Assembly: GCF_001431665.1 (NCBI RefSeq) | Contig: NZ_LLXV01000039.1 | Span: forward strand, 1 to 64,000 | DNA length: 64,000 nucleotides | Reading direction: 5' to 3' | Origin: Stenotrophomonas beteli | GTDB lineage: Bacteria > Pseudomonadota > Gammaproteobacteria > Xanthomonadales > Xanthomonadaceae | Part shown: positions 9,926 to 19,505 of the stretch, one piece after another | Position numbering within the stretch: the first letter of the stretch is position 1 | Layout of the letters: each line of letters starts with the position of its first letter | Notes under the pieces: model-generated | Told to the model about the DNA's origin: nothing | What the model saw: only the letters and a program-made list of their open reading frames with translations | Databases searched by the model: none | Translations under genes and position numbers: made by a program

Positions 9926-11500
9926 TCAGCCCGAGTACGGGTACACCACTACCCGGTTGCGGCCCTGTTCCTTGGCCATGTAGAGGGCCTTGTCGGCCAG
10001 CCGCAGCGCCTGCTCGGCATCGACGTGGAAGCTGGGGAAATGGGCCACGCCCAGCGACACGGTAATGTTGCCGACCGCTGCGAACGGATGATCGGCAATA
10101 TGCTGGCGCAGGCGTTCGGCGGCCTGCCGCGCCGGCTCGACAGCAATGCCGGGCAGCAGCAGCAGGAATTCCTCGCCGCCGGAACGGCACAGGAAATCGC
10201 TGTCGCGCGAATAGCGGCGCATCTGGTCGGCAATGTGGACGATGGCAGCATCGCCGACGTCGTGGCCGTGGCCGTCGTTGATCGCCTTGAAGCGGTCGAT
10301 ATCCAGTGCCAGGATCGCGAAGGGGATGCCCTGCACCTGCAACGCGTCCAGTGCCTGCTGCAGGCCGCGGCGGTTGAGCAGGCCGGTCAGCGGGTCGGTG
10401 CGGTTGGCGCGGTTGAGCGTGCCGATACGGTCCTGCAACGCATTGAAGCTGTGCAGCACCGCGTGCTTGAGCTGGGCCACCTCGAAGTACCAGGCGCGGA
10501 TGCCACTGACGTGGTTGATCGCATTGCCGGTGTCCTCGCCCCCCTGCACATTGCGCGCCAGTTGCCACAGCGGCAGCGAGATGCGCCGGGCAAACCACCA
10601 GGTGATCAGCAGCGACAGCAGGCCGAGCGGGATCGCGTTCCAGATCACCGCGGTCATCAACCGCGACAAGGGCTGCAACGTGGCTTCGGTCGGCCGCTGG
10701 GCAATGATGCCCCAGCCGGTCGCCGGTACTGGCGCATAACCGGCCAGCATCGATACGCCGAGGTTGTTGCGTACCTGCTGCGCACCGCGTTCACCGCGCA
10801 CTACCGCCTTCACCGCCGGATTGCCGACCACGTAGTCGCCGACCCGCTTGCCATCGGCGTGGTACAGCAGGCGGCCATGGCGATCAACCACGTACAGGTA
10901 GGAGCCGTCGCGGTAGTAATGCTTGCCCAGCAGCGTGTGCAGCGCGCTGCGCTGGCGCAGGTACAGGGTCCCGCTGACGTAGCCGCGATAGTGGCCCTGG
11001 CGATCGAAGATCGGGTGCGACAGCGAGACCAGCAGCTTGCCGGTGGCCGACTGGTAGGGATCGCTGATCATCGGCTGGCGTGCCGCCAATGCGGCGTTGT
11101 TGCCGACGCTGTGCAGGATCTCGCCCTGCAGCTGCAGGGTCTGCGGCGAGGTGGCGATCACCAGGCCGTCGGCGTCGACCACCAGCGAGGAGTTGAAGCT
11201 GTTGGTCTGCAGCTGCAGGCGGCTGGCCTCGTCCTGGGCCTGGGCCGGATCGAGGTCACTCTGGCCGAGCCGGGTGGCGGCGTAGGCCAGCTCCTGCTGC
11301 GCGGCCAGCAGGAAGTTCTGGGTGGTCTCGGCCAGCTTGGTGGCATAGACGCGGTTGGCTTCCAGGGTATTGCCGACCAGCTGGTCGCGCTGCACGCGGT
11401 AGCTGGCCAGCAACGTGTTGGCCAGGGCGATGATGGCGCTGAGCAGGGCCAGGGCAAGGATCAGCTTGCCCAGGTTGAGGCGGGGCGAAATCAGGCGCAT
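9926..11500 (-). CDS. Membrane diguanylate cyclase (Cache sensor, GGDEF)
   Basis: The 524-residue protein makes cyclic di-GMP from two GTP. It has a first membrane segment at about residues 11-32, a periplasmic double-Cache-like sensor domain at 35-275 (SFNSSLVVDADGLVIATSPQ, then GTLYLRQRSALHTLLGKHYY), and a second membrane segment at 281-303. A linker precedes a GGDEF domain at 365-524. The active site is GGEEF at 441-445, so catalysis is expected, and an RxxD inhibitory site (RDSD, 432-435) lies five residues before it, indicating product feedback. DPLTGLLNRR starts the domain. The gene converges with aceK. Confidence 0.93.
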   Translation of the reverse strand: MRLISPRLNLGKLILALALLSAIIALANTLLASYRVQRDQLVGNTLEANRVYATKLAETTQNFLLAAQQELAYAATRLGQSDLDPAQAQDEASRLQLQTNSFNSSLVVDADGLVIATSPQTLQLQGEILHSVGNNAALAARQPMISDPYQSATGKLLVSLSHPIFDRQGHYRGYVSGTLYLRQRSALHTLLGKHYYRDGSYLYVVDRHGRLLYHADGKRVGDYVVGNPAVKAVVRGERGAQQVRNNLGVSMLAGYAPVPATGWGIIAQRPTEATLQPLSRLMTAVIWNAIPLGLLSLLITWWFARRISLPLWQLARNVQGGEDTGNAINHVSGIRAWYFEVAQLKHAVLHSFNALQDRIGTLNRANRTDPLTGLLNRRGLQQALDALQVQGIPFAILALDIDRFKAINDGHGHDVGDAAIVHIADQMRRYSRDSDFLCRSGGEEFLLLLPGIAVEPARQAAERLRQHIADHPFAAVGNITVSLGVAHFPSFHVDAEQALRLADKALYMAKEQGRNRVVVYPYSG

Positions 11501-11562
11501 GCAGAGCTACATGAGGCGAAGGGCGTGCAGCGCCGGCGGGCGTCGCCGGGTGCGGGGCTGCA

Positions 11563-11930
11563 TTATCGCCACAAACGCTGCCGCTGCGGGTGAAGCGGCG
11601 GTCGCTGCCCGGCTCGGCGCTGCAGGCGTTGGCGCAGGGTCTGCCGGATCTGCAGGGCACTGTCGGCTACCAGCGGGGCCAGCACGCCCTGTGCCTGCGC
11701 TGGAAGTGTGCGCGGGTCAACACATCGGCATCGAGCACGTGGCGCCACCAAAGCGAGGGGATGTAGACGGCATCGCCTGGCGCCGGTTCGGCCACATGCG
11801 CCTGCGCCAGCGCCTGGTGGAAGCGTGGAAAGCGCTCGACGTCCATTGCGTGGGCGTCAACCAGGCTGATCGGCTGCCCGCCAGGGTGACGTGGCGGGAT
11901 GCCGGCCTGCTTTCTGATCGTGGTGCGCCG
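11563..11930 (-). pseudogene. Remnant of a cupin-like (JmjC/Cupin_8) protein gene
   Basis: On the minus strand, one frame from about 11905 to 11720 reads GGQPISLVDAHAMDVERFP followed by a helix and then PGDAVYIPSLWWRHVLDADV. This closely matches the C-terminal part of Cupin_8 proteins, where PxGQPISLVD and PGDALYIPxLWWHHV are hallmark motifs. The frame has no start codon and no family sequence upstream of the first motif, and it meets TAG at 11667-11669. A second frame continues as QAQGVLAPLVADSALQIRQT to a stop at 11563, perhaps the tail after a frameshift. It is a fragment truncated on both sides; the rest of 11501-11984 shows no gene. Confidence 0.7.
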
Positions 11931-11984
11931 TTAAACTGCCGCACCACGATTCGATCCGCTTGATGGGCGGATCCATAGACAAGG

Positions 11985-13058
11985 ATGATCATGCGCGGAT
12001 TGCTCCGGAGCGCAAGGCTGCAGCCTTACGCCTCCACCATCAATGTTTCCTTCGTAAGTGAAGCTCGTGCCCTGCTGGAGCTGGTTCGGCAGGGCGCGTA
12101 CACGCAGGCCTCGTCGCGGATGATGGATGTCCACGAAGGCGATCAGGTGGACTTCTATGCCTATGTCGGCAAGCAAGTGGAGGCACCGGCGCTGGCGGCG
12201 CAATGGCGCGCCACTGAACCGCATTCCACGGACGCCGCGCTGCTGCTGGCCTTTGCCGAGCTGGGCGAAGGCTGGCGCCTGCGTGGCGAAACCTACTTCC
12301 ATGAAATTCCCGAAGCACGCAAGCGTGCCTTCCCACTGAAGTTCCAGGCCGCGCAGAGGCTGTTCAGGGAGCTGGCCGACCGTGCCGATGCCCCTCCGCT
12401 GGCGATCTACGGCCTGCTGCATTGCGACGTGGTCTGCGGTATCGAGCGTGATGCACGCGGTGACCGGTTCGCGCAAGTGATGGCGCTGGCGCCATTCCAC
12501 GCGCCTTCGATCTACATGATGGCCAAGGCCAGCATGGAAAAGTGGAGCGGCAGCGACGAGGAGATGTGGGCTTACCTGCGCTGGATCAGCGAACACGCGC
12601 CGCGTGGCCGCGATGCCCATGCAGTGATCGCCTCGCACGTTGTTGAATGGACCCACCCATGGATGGACGAGTGCAATGCACCGCTGGAGATTGTCGGGGT
12701 GGTACGCGCAGCCAACGTGCCGGGCCTGGCCGATCTGGTACGCACCGCGCTGCTGGACTGGCTGGATGTGGATTCCGCCGGGCTGGAGCGCGCGCTGGCC
12801 GCCTGCACGTCCTCGCGCGAGCGCCGCCTGCGCGCCGAATTCGCGCTGGCGCTGTACTTTGCCGGTGCCTGGGAAGAGGCGCGCCTGGTGATGAAGGCAC
12901 AGGGCGGCCAGGTGCCGGTGGAACCGTGGTGCTACCTGGCCTATCGAGGCAGCAGCATCCTCAGCGAAATGCTGGGCGGCACCCTGCGCTGCGCCGGCCT
13001 GGCCCACGACCGCATCTGCCGCGACCTCGGCCTGGACCCACGCGAGATCTGTTCGTAG
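11985..13058 (+). CDS. Conserved-looking protein of unknown function
   Basis: I do not recognise this 357-residue protein with confidence. It has no signal peptide or membrane segment. Much of it is predicted helical, with TPR-like spacing (DAALLLAFAELGEGWRLRGE, then LFRELADRADAPPLAIYGLLH). A distinctive middle section reads WISEHAPRGRDAHAVIASHV and VEWTHPWMDECN, and the C-terminus repeats helix pairs (RRLRAEFALALYFAGAWEEA). DUF4034-type proteins share such features, but this is a guess. ATG 11985 or ATG 11991 could be the start, both behind AAGGAT. It converges on rho and shares its terminator hairpin. Confidence 0.65.
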   Translation: MIMRGLLRSARLQPYASTINVSFVSEARALLELVRQGAYTQASSRMMDVHEGDQVDFYAYVGKQVEAPALAAQWRATEPHSTDAALLLAFAELGEGWRLRGETYFHEIPEARKRAFPLKFQAAQRLFRELADRADAPPLAIYGLLHCDVVCGIERDARGDRFAQVMALAPFHAPSIYMMAKASMEKWSGSDEEMWAYLRWISEHAPRGRDAHAVIASHVVEWTHPWMDECNAPLEIVGVVRAANVPGLADLVRTALLDWLDVDSAGLERALAACTSSRERRLRAEFALALYFAGAWEEARLVMKAQGGQVPVEPWCYLAYRGSSILSEMLGGTLRCAGLAHDRICRDLGLDPREICS

Positions 13059-13060
13059 TT

Positions 13061-13075
13061 CCACGCCATGCGTGG
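13061..13075. repeat. Short CCACGC-CAT-GCGTGG palindrome
   Basis: This is a 6-bp perfect dyad with loop CAT immediately after a stop codon. The same palindrome, longer (ATCCACGC / GCGTGGAT), occurs at 22279 and 32118, and again at 39024, so it is a dispersed family rather than a local operator. Confidence 0.6.
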
Positions 13076-13095
13076 TTGCGCCGTTCCAGAAGGTG

Positions 13096-13121
13096 AAAAA
13101 AAGCCCCGCAATGCGGGGCTT
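13096..13121 (-). terminator. Intrinsic terminator of rho (bidirectional hairpin)
   Basis: The stem is AAGCCCCGC / GCGGGGCTT (13101-13109 and 13113-13121). Read on the minus strand it is followed by seven T residues, a strong terminator for rho. On the plus strand TTCCTTCTT follows, so it may also stop the convergent gene ending at 13058. Confidence 0.92.
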
Positions 13122-13126
13122 CCTTC

Positions 13127-14902
13127 TTATCGCTTCATCGAACCGAAGAACTCGTCGTTGGACTTGGTGTTCTTCATCTTGTCCAGCAGGAACTCCATCG
13201 CGGCCATTTCATCCATCGGATGCAGCAGCTTGCGCAGGATCCAGATCTTCTGCAGCAGTTCCGGTTCGATCAGCAGGTCTTCGCGGCGGGTGCCGGAACG
13301 GTTGATGTCGATGGCCGGGAACACGCGCTTTTCAGCGATGCGGCGGCTCAGGTGCACTTCGCTGTTGCCGGTGCCCTTGAACTCTTCGTAGATCACCTCG
13401 TCCATCTTCGAGCCGGTGTCGACCAGCGCGGTGGCGATGATGGTCAGGCTGCCGCCTTCTTCCACGTTGCGCGCGGCACCGAAGAAGCGCTTCGGGCGGT
13501 GCAGGGCGTTGGCATCCACACCACCGGTCAGCACCTTGCCCGAGCTCGGCACCACGTTGTTGTAGGCGCGGGCCAGGCGGGTGATCGAGTCGAGCAGGAT
13601 CACCACGTCCTTCTTGTGCTCGACCAGGCGCTTGGCGCGCTCGATGACCATTTCGGCCACCTGCACGTGGCGCGCAGCCGGCTCGTCGAAGGTCGAGCTG
13701 ATGACCTCGCCGCGCACGGTGCGCTGCATTTCGGTCACTTCTTCCGGGCGCTCGTCGATCAGCAGCACGATCAGGTGCACGTCCGGGTGGTTGGTGGTGA
13801 TGGCCGTGGCCACCTGCTGCATCATCATCGTCTTGCCGGCCTTCGGCTGCGACACGATGAGCGAGCGCTGGCCCTTGCCCTGCGGCGCCATCAGATCGAG
13901 GATGCGGCCGGTGATGTCTTCCGACGAACCGTTGCCACGCTCCAGGGTGAAGCGACGGCGCGGGAACAGCGCGGTCAGGTTCTCGAACAGCACCTTGTTC
14001 TTCGACGCTTCCAGCGGCTCACCGTTGATGGTGTCCACGATCGACAGCGCGAAGTAGCGCTCGCCGTCCTTCGGGAAGCGGATGCGGCCGGACAGGTGGT
14101 CGCCGGTGCGCAGGTTGAAGCGGCGGATCTGGCTGGGCGAGATGTAGGTGTCGTCCGGGCCGGCCAGATAGCTGGCCTCGGCCGCACGCAGGAAACCGAA
14201 GCCGTCGGGCAGGATTTCCAGCACGCCATCGGCGGCGACGCCATCGCCGTGGCGGGTCAGCACCTTCAGCAGCGCGAAGATCACGTCCTGCTTGCGGGCG
14301 CGGGCCACGCCTTCGGAAATCTGAAGCTGCTCGGCAATCTCCAGCAGCTTCTGCGCCGGCATGCGCTTGAGGTCGCTCAGCGAATAGACCGGGAAACCTT
14401 CCGGCACGTTGGCGTGCGGGCGCGGCACGAACGGTTGCTGGTCGCCGCCATCGTTGGGCATGCCGTCATCGCGGAAGCGGCCGCCGTTGCCACCGCCATT
14501 GCGATCACGGTCGCGGTCGCGGCGGTTGCGGAAGCGGTCACGGCGGTTGCCCTGGCCCTGGCCCTGCTGGTTCTGGTTGTACGGATTCTGGTTCTGGTTC
14601 TGGTTCTGGTTCTGACCACCACCCTGGTGGTTCTGCTGCCGCGGCTGGCCGGATTCGCGGCCCTCACCGCCTTCACCGCCGCCACTGCTGGCGGGGGCCT
14701 CGGCGGCGGGCGCGCTCGGCGCAGGGGGCGCAGCGGCCGGCGCCGGCGCGTCGGGCGCGGCTGCCAGCGGCAGGGTCGGCTGCGCCGGAGCGGCGCTGGT
14801 TTCGGCGGCGGCCGGAGCGGCTGCCTTGCTTACGCGGGCCTTGCGCACGCGCTTTTCGGCGGGCGCTTCAGCGCTGCCGGTTTCGGGAGTGTTATCGGAC
14901 AA
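13127..14902 (-). CDS. rho: Transcription termination factor Rho with long disordered N-terminus
   Basis: Rho is the hexameric RNA-dependent ATPase that releases transcripts. The C-terminal 420 residues carry the whole factor: the RNA-binding part ([38 protein letters not shown]), P-loop SQPKAGKT near residue 352, and [18 protein letters not shown]. Ahead lies an extension of about 170 residues: Ala/Pro-rich, then a Gly/Asn/Gln tract with tandem Asn-Gln pairs at about 98-120, then an Arg/Asp-rich stretch ([19 protein letters not shown]). Rho of E. coli is 419 residues, so this form is 591. The Asn-Gln pairs come from a tandem hexanucleotide at 14586-14615. Extensions occur in other Rho proteins, but this composition is notable. 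It is divergent from rhlB with trxA between. Confidence 0.95.
   Translation of the reverse strand: MSDNTPETGSAEAPAEKRVRKARVSKAAAPAAAETSAAPAQPTLPLAAAPDAPAPAAAPPAPSAPAAEAPASSGGGEGGEGRESGQPRQQNHQGGGQNQNQNQNQNPYNQNQQGQGQGNRRDRFRNRRDRDRDRNGGGNGGRFRDDGMPNDGGDQQPFVPRPHANVPEGFPVYSLSDLKRMPAQKLLEIAEQLQISEGVARARKQDVIFALLKVLTRHGDGVAADGVLEILPDGFGFLRAAEASYLAGPDDTYISPSQIRRFNLRTGDHLSGRIRFPKDGERYFALSIVDTINGEPLEASKNKVLFENLTALFPRRRFTLERGNGSSEDITGRILDLMAPQGKGQRSLIVSQPKAGKTMMMQQVATAITTNHPDVHLIVLLIDERPEEVTEMQRTVRGEVISSTFDEPAARHVQVAEMVIERAKRLVEHKKDVVILLDSITRLARAYNNVVPSSGKVLTGGVDANALHRPKRFFGAARNVEEGGSLTIIATALVDTGSKMDEVIYEEFKGTGNSEVHLSRRIAEKRVFPAIDINRSGTRREDLLIEPELLQKIWILRKLLHPMDEMAAMEFLLDKMKNTKSNDEFFGSMKR
14586..14615. 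repeat. In-frame hexanucleotide tandem repeat inside rho
   Basis: Nearly five units of TTCTGG occur in tandem (plus strand); on the rho strand these encode alternating Asn and Gln. Loss or gain of a unit keeps the frame and changes the length of the Asn-Gln tract by two residues. Confidence 0.85.
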
Positions 14903-15130
14903 GAGCGTTATTCCTCGCTTGAAGGTGCGAGCGCCCGGCTGGGGCGGCGAACGTTGGGAATGGGTCTGGAAGAAACGGCGTCCAGAGGGTGCGGCACGCG
15001 AACGCGGCCGGATATGCCGACACTATCATCGGCCTGCGGCGCCGTGCAAGGGTCGCCGGGAACAGCATTCATCATGGACGCAGTGCGCCCGACAGCAGCC
15101 GCACGCGGCGGCTGCCGTGAAACCGCAGGA

Positions 15131-15460
15131 TCAGGCCAGCGCCTTGTCCAGCAGGCCAGCCAGCTGGGCCTTGCCCACCGCACCGATCTGCTCGCCGACC
15201 TTCTCGCCGTCCTTGAACACGACCAGGTACGGAATCGAACGCACGTGGTACTTGGCGGCCAGCGCACGGTTGTGGTCGACGTTGACCTTGGCGATCTTGG
15301 CGCGGCCCTGGTAGGCATCGGCCAGTTCGTCCAGCGCCGGCGCGATCATCTTGCACGGGCCACACCACTCGGCCCAGAAATCGACCAGCACCGGTTCTTT
15401 GGAATTCAGCACTGCGCTATCAAAGTCGGCATCGCCGACATGTACAACCTTGTCGCTCAT
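15131..15460 (-). CDS. trxA: Thioredoxin 1
   Basis: This 109-residue cytoplasmic thiol-disulfide reductant has the active site WCGPC at residues 33-37 ([18 protein letters not shown]). The cis-proline loop reads RSIPYLVVF, with Tyr where most thioredoxins have Thr (RGIPT). ATG 15460 starts the family N-terminus [10 protein letters not shown]; an upstream in-frame codon at 15493 adds an unlikely peptide. It lies between rho and the divergent rhlB, the same rhlB-trxA-rho neighbourhood as in E. coli. Confidence 0.96.
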   Translation of the reverse strand: MSDKVVHVGDADFDSAVLNSKEPVLVDFWAEWCGPCKMIAPALDELADAYQGRAKIAKVNVDHNRALAAKYHVRSIPYLVVFKDGEKVGEQIGAVGKAQLAGLLDKALA

Positions 15461-15973
15461 CTTGGTTTCTCGTCTTGGATTGCACCCGGCCATGCCGGAG
15501 GTGGGTGAACTGGGCCATGCCCGGTGGCGCGACCCTCGTCGTTGCCTCGCGGCGCACTGCCGCGGTGCGTTCGGCGGGATGCCTGGACGCTCACGGCCGG
15601 CAGTGTACCCCTATCGCAGGGCGGGGACAGGCGCCGGCTGGAACCCAGCGTATCGTGATCGCTTCGAAGCCCGGTATGTGCCGGATTTCACTGTCTTCCT
15701 GGAAATGGGGATGGCAGCGGGCGACACCAGCAGCGGCACGCTAGGACGTTCAAGTGCGGTGTGGCTGGGTGAAGACAGGGTTGTCTCGTGGCACCTTGAG
15801 ACGCTTCGTTCCAGTTTGCCGGCCCGAGTGCGTTAAACTGGGGCATTGTGCGGCGTGCGGACCGGGTGGTCCCTGCCTGCCAACCCGCCGCAGGGGCCGC
15901 AGTTTGCGACGGTGCCCCTAGACGATGAAGCGCCGCCCGCCCCACGGGCCGACGGCCATACCAAGACGGACCC
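15461..15973. other. 513-base divergent intergenic region, trxA / rhlB
   Basis: No convincing gene is seen. The reading frame through it on the plus strand lacks family features and a ribosome-binding site. The region must hold the divergent promoters; GTTAAACTGGGGC at about 15833-15845 has the TAAACT form of a -10 box seen before other genes here (near 11931 and 34482), and would serve rhlB with a leader of about 130 bases. Confidence 0.5.
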
Positions 15974-17695
15974 ATGAGCGACAAACCGCTGACCGATTTG
16001 ACCTTTTCCTCCTTCGAGCTGCATCCGGCCCTGCAGGCTGGCCTTGAAGGAGCCGGATTCACCCGTTGCACCCCGATCCAGGCGCTGACCCTGCCGGTCG
16101 CGCTGGCCGGCGGTGATGTGGCCGGCCAGGCCCAGACCGGCACCGGCAAGACCCTGGCCTTCCTGGTGGCTGTCGTGAACCGCCTGCTGAGCCGGCCGGC
16201 GCTGGCCGACCGCAAGCCGGAAGACCCGCGCGCGCTGATCCTGGCCCCGACCCGCGAACTGGCCATCCAGATCCACAAGGATGCGGTGAAGTTCGGCTCC
16301 GACCTCGGCCTGCGCTTCGCGCTGGTCTACGGTGGCGTCGACTACGACAAGCAGCGCGAGATCCTGCAGCAGGGCGTGGACGTGATCATCGCCACCCCGG
16401 GCCGCCTGATCGACTACGTCAAGCAGCACAAGGTGGTCTCGCTGCACGCCTGCGAGATCTGCGTGCTGGACGAAGCCGACCGCATGTTCGACCTGGGCTT
16501 CATCAAGGACATCCGCTTCCTGCTGCGCCGCATGCCCGAGCGCACCATCCGGCAGACCCTGCTGTTCAGCGCCACGCTCAGCCACCGCGTGCTGGAGCTG
16601 GCCTACGAGCACATGAACGAGCCGCAGAAGCTGGTGGTCGAAGCCGAAACCATCACCGCCGCGCGTGTGCGCCAGCGCATCTACTTCCCGGCCGACGACG
16701 AGAAGATCCCGCTGCTGCTGGGCCTGCTCTCGCGCAGCGAAGGCGCGCGCACCATGGTGTTCGTCAACACCAAGGTGTTCGTCGAGCGCGTCGCCCGCTC
16801 GCTGGAAAAGGCTGGCTACCGCGTCGGCGTGCTGTCCGGCGACGTGCCACAGAAGAAGCGCGAGAGCCTGCTCAACCGCTTCCAGAAGGGCCAGCTGGAA
16901 ATCCTGGTGGCCACCGACGTGGCCGCGCGCGGCCTGCACATCGACGGCATCAAGTACGTCTACAACTACGACCTGCCGTTCGATGCCGAAGACTACGTGC
17001 ACCGCATCGGCCGTACCGCGCGCCTGGGCGAAGAGGGCGATGCGATCAGCTTCGCCTGCGAGCGCTATGCGATGGGCCTGCCGGACATCGAGGCCTACAT
17101 CGAGCAGAAGATTCCGTCTGAGCCGGTCACCAAGGAACTGCTGACCGCGCTGCCGCGCCCGGAGCGCCCGGCGCCGGCCGCTGGCGAGGAAGGCGAGGAG
17201 AACGAGAGCGTCGGCCAGATCTTCCGTGAAGCGCGCGAAGCCCGCGCTGCCGAGGAGGAGCGTCGTGGCGGTGGCCGCAGTGGTGGCCGCTCCGGCGGTG
17301 GCCGAGGCGAGCGTCGCGATGGTGAGCGCAGTGGCGAGCGTCGTTCGCGTGGCCCGCGCAAGCCGCGCGTGGAAGGCGAGCAGACGGCTGCCGCACCGGT
17401 CGAAGGTGCCGAAGCCGCCGTGGCCCAGACGCCGCGCCCGCCGCGTCCGCCACGTGCCGAAGGTGCGCCGGAAGGTACCGCCGAGGGCGAGCGCAAGCCG
17501 CGCAAGCGCCGTCGTCGTCGCCACGGCCGTCCGGTCGAGGGTGCCGAGGGCGTGCAGGCCACGGCCGGCAACGGCGCCAGCCCGGTCACCCCGGTACAGG
17601 TGGTGGCCAAGCCGGTGCGCACGACTGCTGATACCGGCGATTCGTTCCTGACCCGCATCGGCCGCAAGATCCGTCGGATGCTGTCCGGCAGCTGA
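15974..17695 (+). CDS. rhlB: DEAD-box RNA helicase RhlB
   Basis: This ATP-dependent RNA helicase is a component of the RNA degradosome in enterics. Motifs in order: Q motif [20 protein letters not shown] (Walker A, about residues 55-62), [49 protein letters not shown] and [10 protein letters not shown]. The helicase core ends near residue 390 and is followed by a tail of about 180 residues rich in Arg, Gly, Glu and Pro ([20 protein letters not shown]), ending in a short conserved-looking segment [13 protein letters not shown]. coli RhlB is 421 residues; here the product is 573. The basic tail probably binds RNA. REP palindromes follow. Confidence 0.93.
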   Translation: MSDKPLTDLTFSSFELHPALQAGLEGAGFTRCTPIQALTLPVALAGGDVAGQAQTGTGKTLAFLVAVVNRLLSRPALADRKPEDPRALILAPTRELAIQIHKDAVKFGSDLGLRFALVYGGVDYDKQREILQQGVDVIIATPGRLIDYVKQHKVVSLHACEICVLDEADRMFDLGFIKDIRFLLRRMPERTIRQTLLFSATLSHRVLELAYEHMNEPQKLVVEAETITAARVRQRIYFPADDEKIPLLLGLLSRSEGARTMVFVNTKVFVERVARSLEKAGYRVGVLSGDVPQKKRESLLNRFQKGQLEILVATDVAARGLHIDGIKYVYNYDLPFDAEDYVHRIGRTARLGEEGDAISFACERYAMGLPDIEAYIEQKIPSEPVTKELLTALPRPERPAPAAGEEGEENESVGQIFREAREARAAEEERRGGGRSGGRSGGGRGERRDGERSGERRSRGPRKPRVEGEQTAAAPVEGAEAAVAQTPRPPRPPRAEGAPEGTAEGERKPRKRRRRRHGRPVEGAEGVQATAGNGASPVTPVQVVAKPVRTTADTGDSFLTRIGRKIRRMLSGS

Positions 17696-17702
17696 TCAGC
17701 GG

Positions 17703-17809
17703 GTAGCGCCCGACCGTTGGTCGGGCGACATTGAAGGGGGTGCCAACCAATTGTCGGCACCCACTTTGGCCGGCAACCCACACGGCTGCCGGCCAGCGGC
17801 CGGCACTAC
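17703..17809. repeat. REP cluster after rhlB (GTAG-headed pair with a middle dyad)
   Basis: A direct element at 17703-17727 has head GTAG and core CGCCCGACC-GTT-GGTCGGGCG. A middle imperfect dyad GGTGCC...GGCACC lies at about 17739-17762. An inverted element at 17787-17809 has core TGCCGGCC-AGC-GGCCGGCA and tail CTAC. The two outer heads face away from each other, a paired arrangement typical of GTAG REPs. Confidence 0.85.
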
Positions 17810-17860
17810 CGATCGTGCGACCGTCTCCACGACGTCGCGCCGGTCCTGCATAATCGGGGC

Positions 17861-18547
17861 ATGAGTGTCCTGCGCTTCGACAATGTCAGCAAACAGTACG
17901 CCGGTGGCCACGAGGCACTGACCGATGTCAGCTTCGAGGTCGCGCCGGGCGAGATGCTGTTCGTCACCGGCCATTCCGGTGCGGGCAAGAGCACCCTGCT
18001 CAAGTTGATCCACCTGGACGAGCGGCCCAGCCGCGGGGCAGTGCTGTTCGACGAGCGCAACCTGCTGAAGGTGCGCGGTGGCGACGTGCCCCGCCACCGA
18101 CGCGCGGTGGGGGCGGTCTACCAGGACCACCGCCTGCTGATGGGCCGTTCCATCGCCGAGAACGTGGCGCTGCCGCTGATCCTGCGCGGTACCCGCCGTA
18201 GCGACATCAACAAGCGCGTGCGCTCGGTGCTGGAGCGCATGGGCCTGGGCCACCGCGAGAAGGCACTGCCTTCGCAGCTGTCCGCTGGCGAGCAGCAGCG
18301 CGTCGGCATCGCCCGCGCGATCGTCGGTGAGCCCAAGCTGCTGGTGGCCGACGAACCCACCGGCAATCTCGACCCGACCCTGGCGGCAGAGATCATGGCC
18401 CTGTTCGCCGAGCTGCCCGCGCGCGGCACCAGCGTGCTGGTGGTCAGCCACGACCTGCCGCTGCTGCGCCGCATGCGCAAGCGCGTGCTGATCCTTGACC
18501 ACGGCCGGCTGGTGGATGACATCTCGCCGCAGGACCTGGCGGAGTAA
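17861..18547 (+). CDS. ftsE: Cell division ATP-binding protein FtsE
   Basis: This is the ABC-type ATPase of the FtsEX divisome complex, which controls periplasmic amidases at the septum. The 228-residue product has Walker A GHSGAGKST (residues 38-46), the FtsE-type Q-loop segment VYQDHRLLM, the signature LSAGEQQRVGIARAI, Walker B LLVADEPTGNLDP, and the H-loop VSHDLPLL. Three bases separate it from ftsX, so the pair is cotranscribed. Confidence 0.96.
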   Translation: MSVLRFDNVSKQYAGGHEALTDVSFEVAPGEMLFVTGHSGAGKSTLLKLIHLDERPSRGAVLFDERNLLKVRGGDVPRHRRAVGAVYQDHRLLMGRSIAENVALPLILRGTRRSDINKRVRSVLERMGLGHREKALPSQLSAGEQQRVGIARAIVGEPKLLVADEPTGNLDPTLAAEIMALFAELPARGTSVLVVSHDLPLLRRMRKRVLILDHGRLVDDISPQDLAE

Positions 18548-18550
18548 CCC

Positions 18551-19498
18551 ATGGCCAAGAACGAAAACAGCGAAGCCGCCGCACCCTCGCGCGTGGGCGT
18601 CTGGTTCCAGCACCACGCGCACAGCGTGGTCTTCAGCCTCGGCCGCGCCTTCCGCAAGCCATGGGCGACCCTGCTGACGGTGATGGTCATGGCGCTGGCA
18701 CTGGCGTTGCCGCTGGGGCTGTCGATCGCGCTGGACAACCTCAAGCAGTTCGCCGGCAGCGTGCAGCAGTCGCGCGACATCAACGTGTTCCTGAAGGGCA
18801 ATGTCGATGGCCCCGCTGCGCTGCGCCTGGCGGGCCAGCTGCGTGACCGCGACGACGTGTCCGGGGTGAACGTGCGCACGCCCGAGCAGGGCCTGCAGGA
18901 ACTGCGCGATGCCGGCCTCGGCGAGGCGATCGATGCACTCAACGACAACCCGCTGCCGTCGCTGCTGGTGATCACCCCCGGCCAGGGCAAGGACGACGCA
19001 CGCCTGGCACGCGCGCTGGAAAGCCTGCCCGAGGCCGACCTGGTGCAGCACGATGCGCTGTGGCGCCAGCGCCTGGATGCCTGGCTGGCCTTCGGTGCGC
19101 GGCTGGTGCAGGTGCTGTCGGTGCTGCTCGGCGCGGGCGCCGCACTGGTGGTCGGCAATACCGTGCGCCTGGATATCCAGGCGCGTCGCGAGGAGATCGG
19201 CGTGCTGCAGCTGCTCGGTGCCAGCGATGGCTTCATCCGCCGCCCGTTCCTGTATCTGGGCGCCTGGTACGGCCTCGGCGCCGGCGCGGTGGCGCTGGCC
19301 CTGATCGGCGCCGCGGGTGCCGCGCTGCGCATACCGCTGGCCGAACTCTCGCGCAGCTACGGCAGCCCGTTCGTGCTGCACGGCCTGGACCTGCTGCACG
19401 GTGGCCTGGTCCTGCTCGGCACGCTGCTGCTGGGCTGGCTGGGCGCCTGGCTGGTGACCGGCCACTTCCTCCGCCAGACCCGCCCGACCGACACCTGA
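18551..19498 (+). CDS. ftsX: Cell division membrane protein FtsX
   Basis: The 315-residue membrane partner of FtsE has an N-terminal cytoplasmic segment, a first membrane helix at about 38-58 (LLTVMVMALALALPLGLSI), and a periplasmic domain at 60-180 containing INVFLKGNVDG and DDVSGVNVRTPEQGLQEL. Three further helices occur at about 190-310, including the conserved FtsX coupling segment RREEIGVLQLLGASDGFIRR. It signals cell-wall hydrolases in response to FtsE ATP hydrolysis. Confidence 0.94.
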   Translation: MAKNENSEAAAPSRVGVWFQHHAHSVVFSLGRAFRKPWATLLTVMVMALALALPLGLSIALDNLKQFAGSVQQSRDINVFLKGNVDGPAALRLAGQLRDRDDVSGVNVRTPEQGLQELRDAGLGEAIDALNDNPLPSLLVITPGQGKDDARLARALESLPEADLVQHDALWRQRLDAWLAFGARLVQVLSVLLGAGAALVVGNTVRLDIQARREEIGVLQLLGASDGFIRRPFLYLGAWYGLGAGAVALALIGAAGAALRIPLAELSRSYGSPFVLHGLDLLHGGLVLLGTLLLGWLGAWLVTGHFLRQTRPTDT

Positions 19499-19505
19499 GA
19501 CCGGC

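Noticed and set aside
14586..14615. Tandem TTCTGG repeat as a CRISPR-like or regulatory array
   Set aside because: Units are contiguous without spacers and lie in frame inside rho, encoding Asn-Gln pairs.
15351..15836. 161-codon plus-strand frame upstream of rhlB
   Set aside because: It overlaps the trxA start region antisense and has no ribosome-binding site and no recognisable domain.
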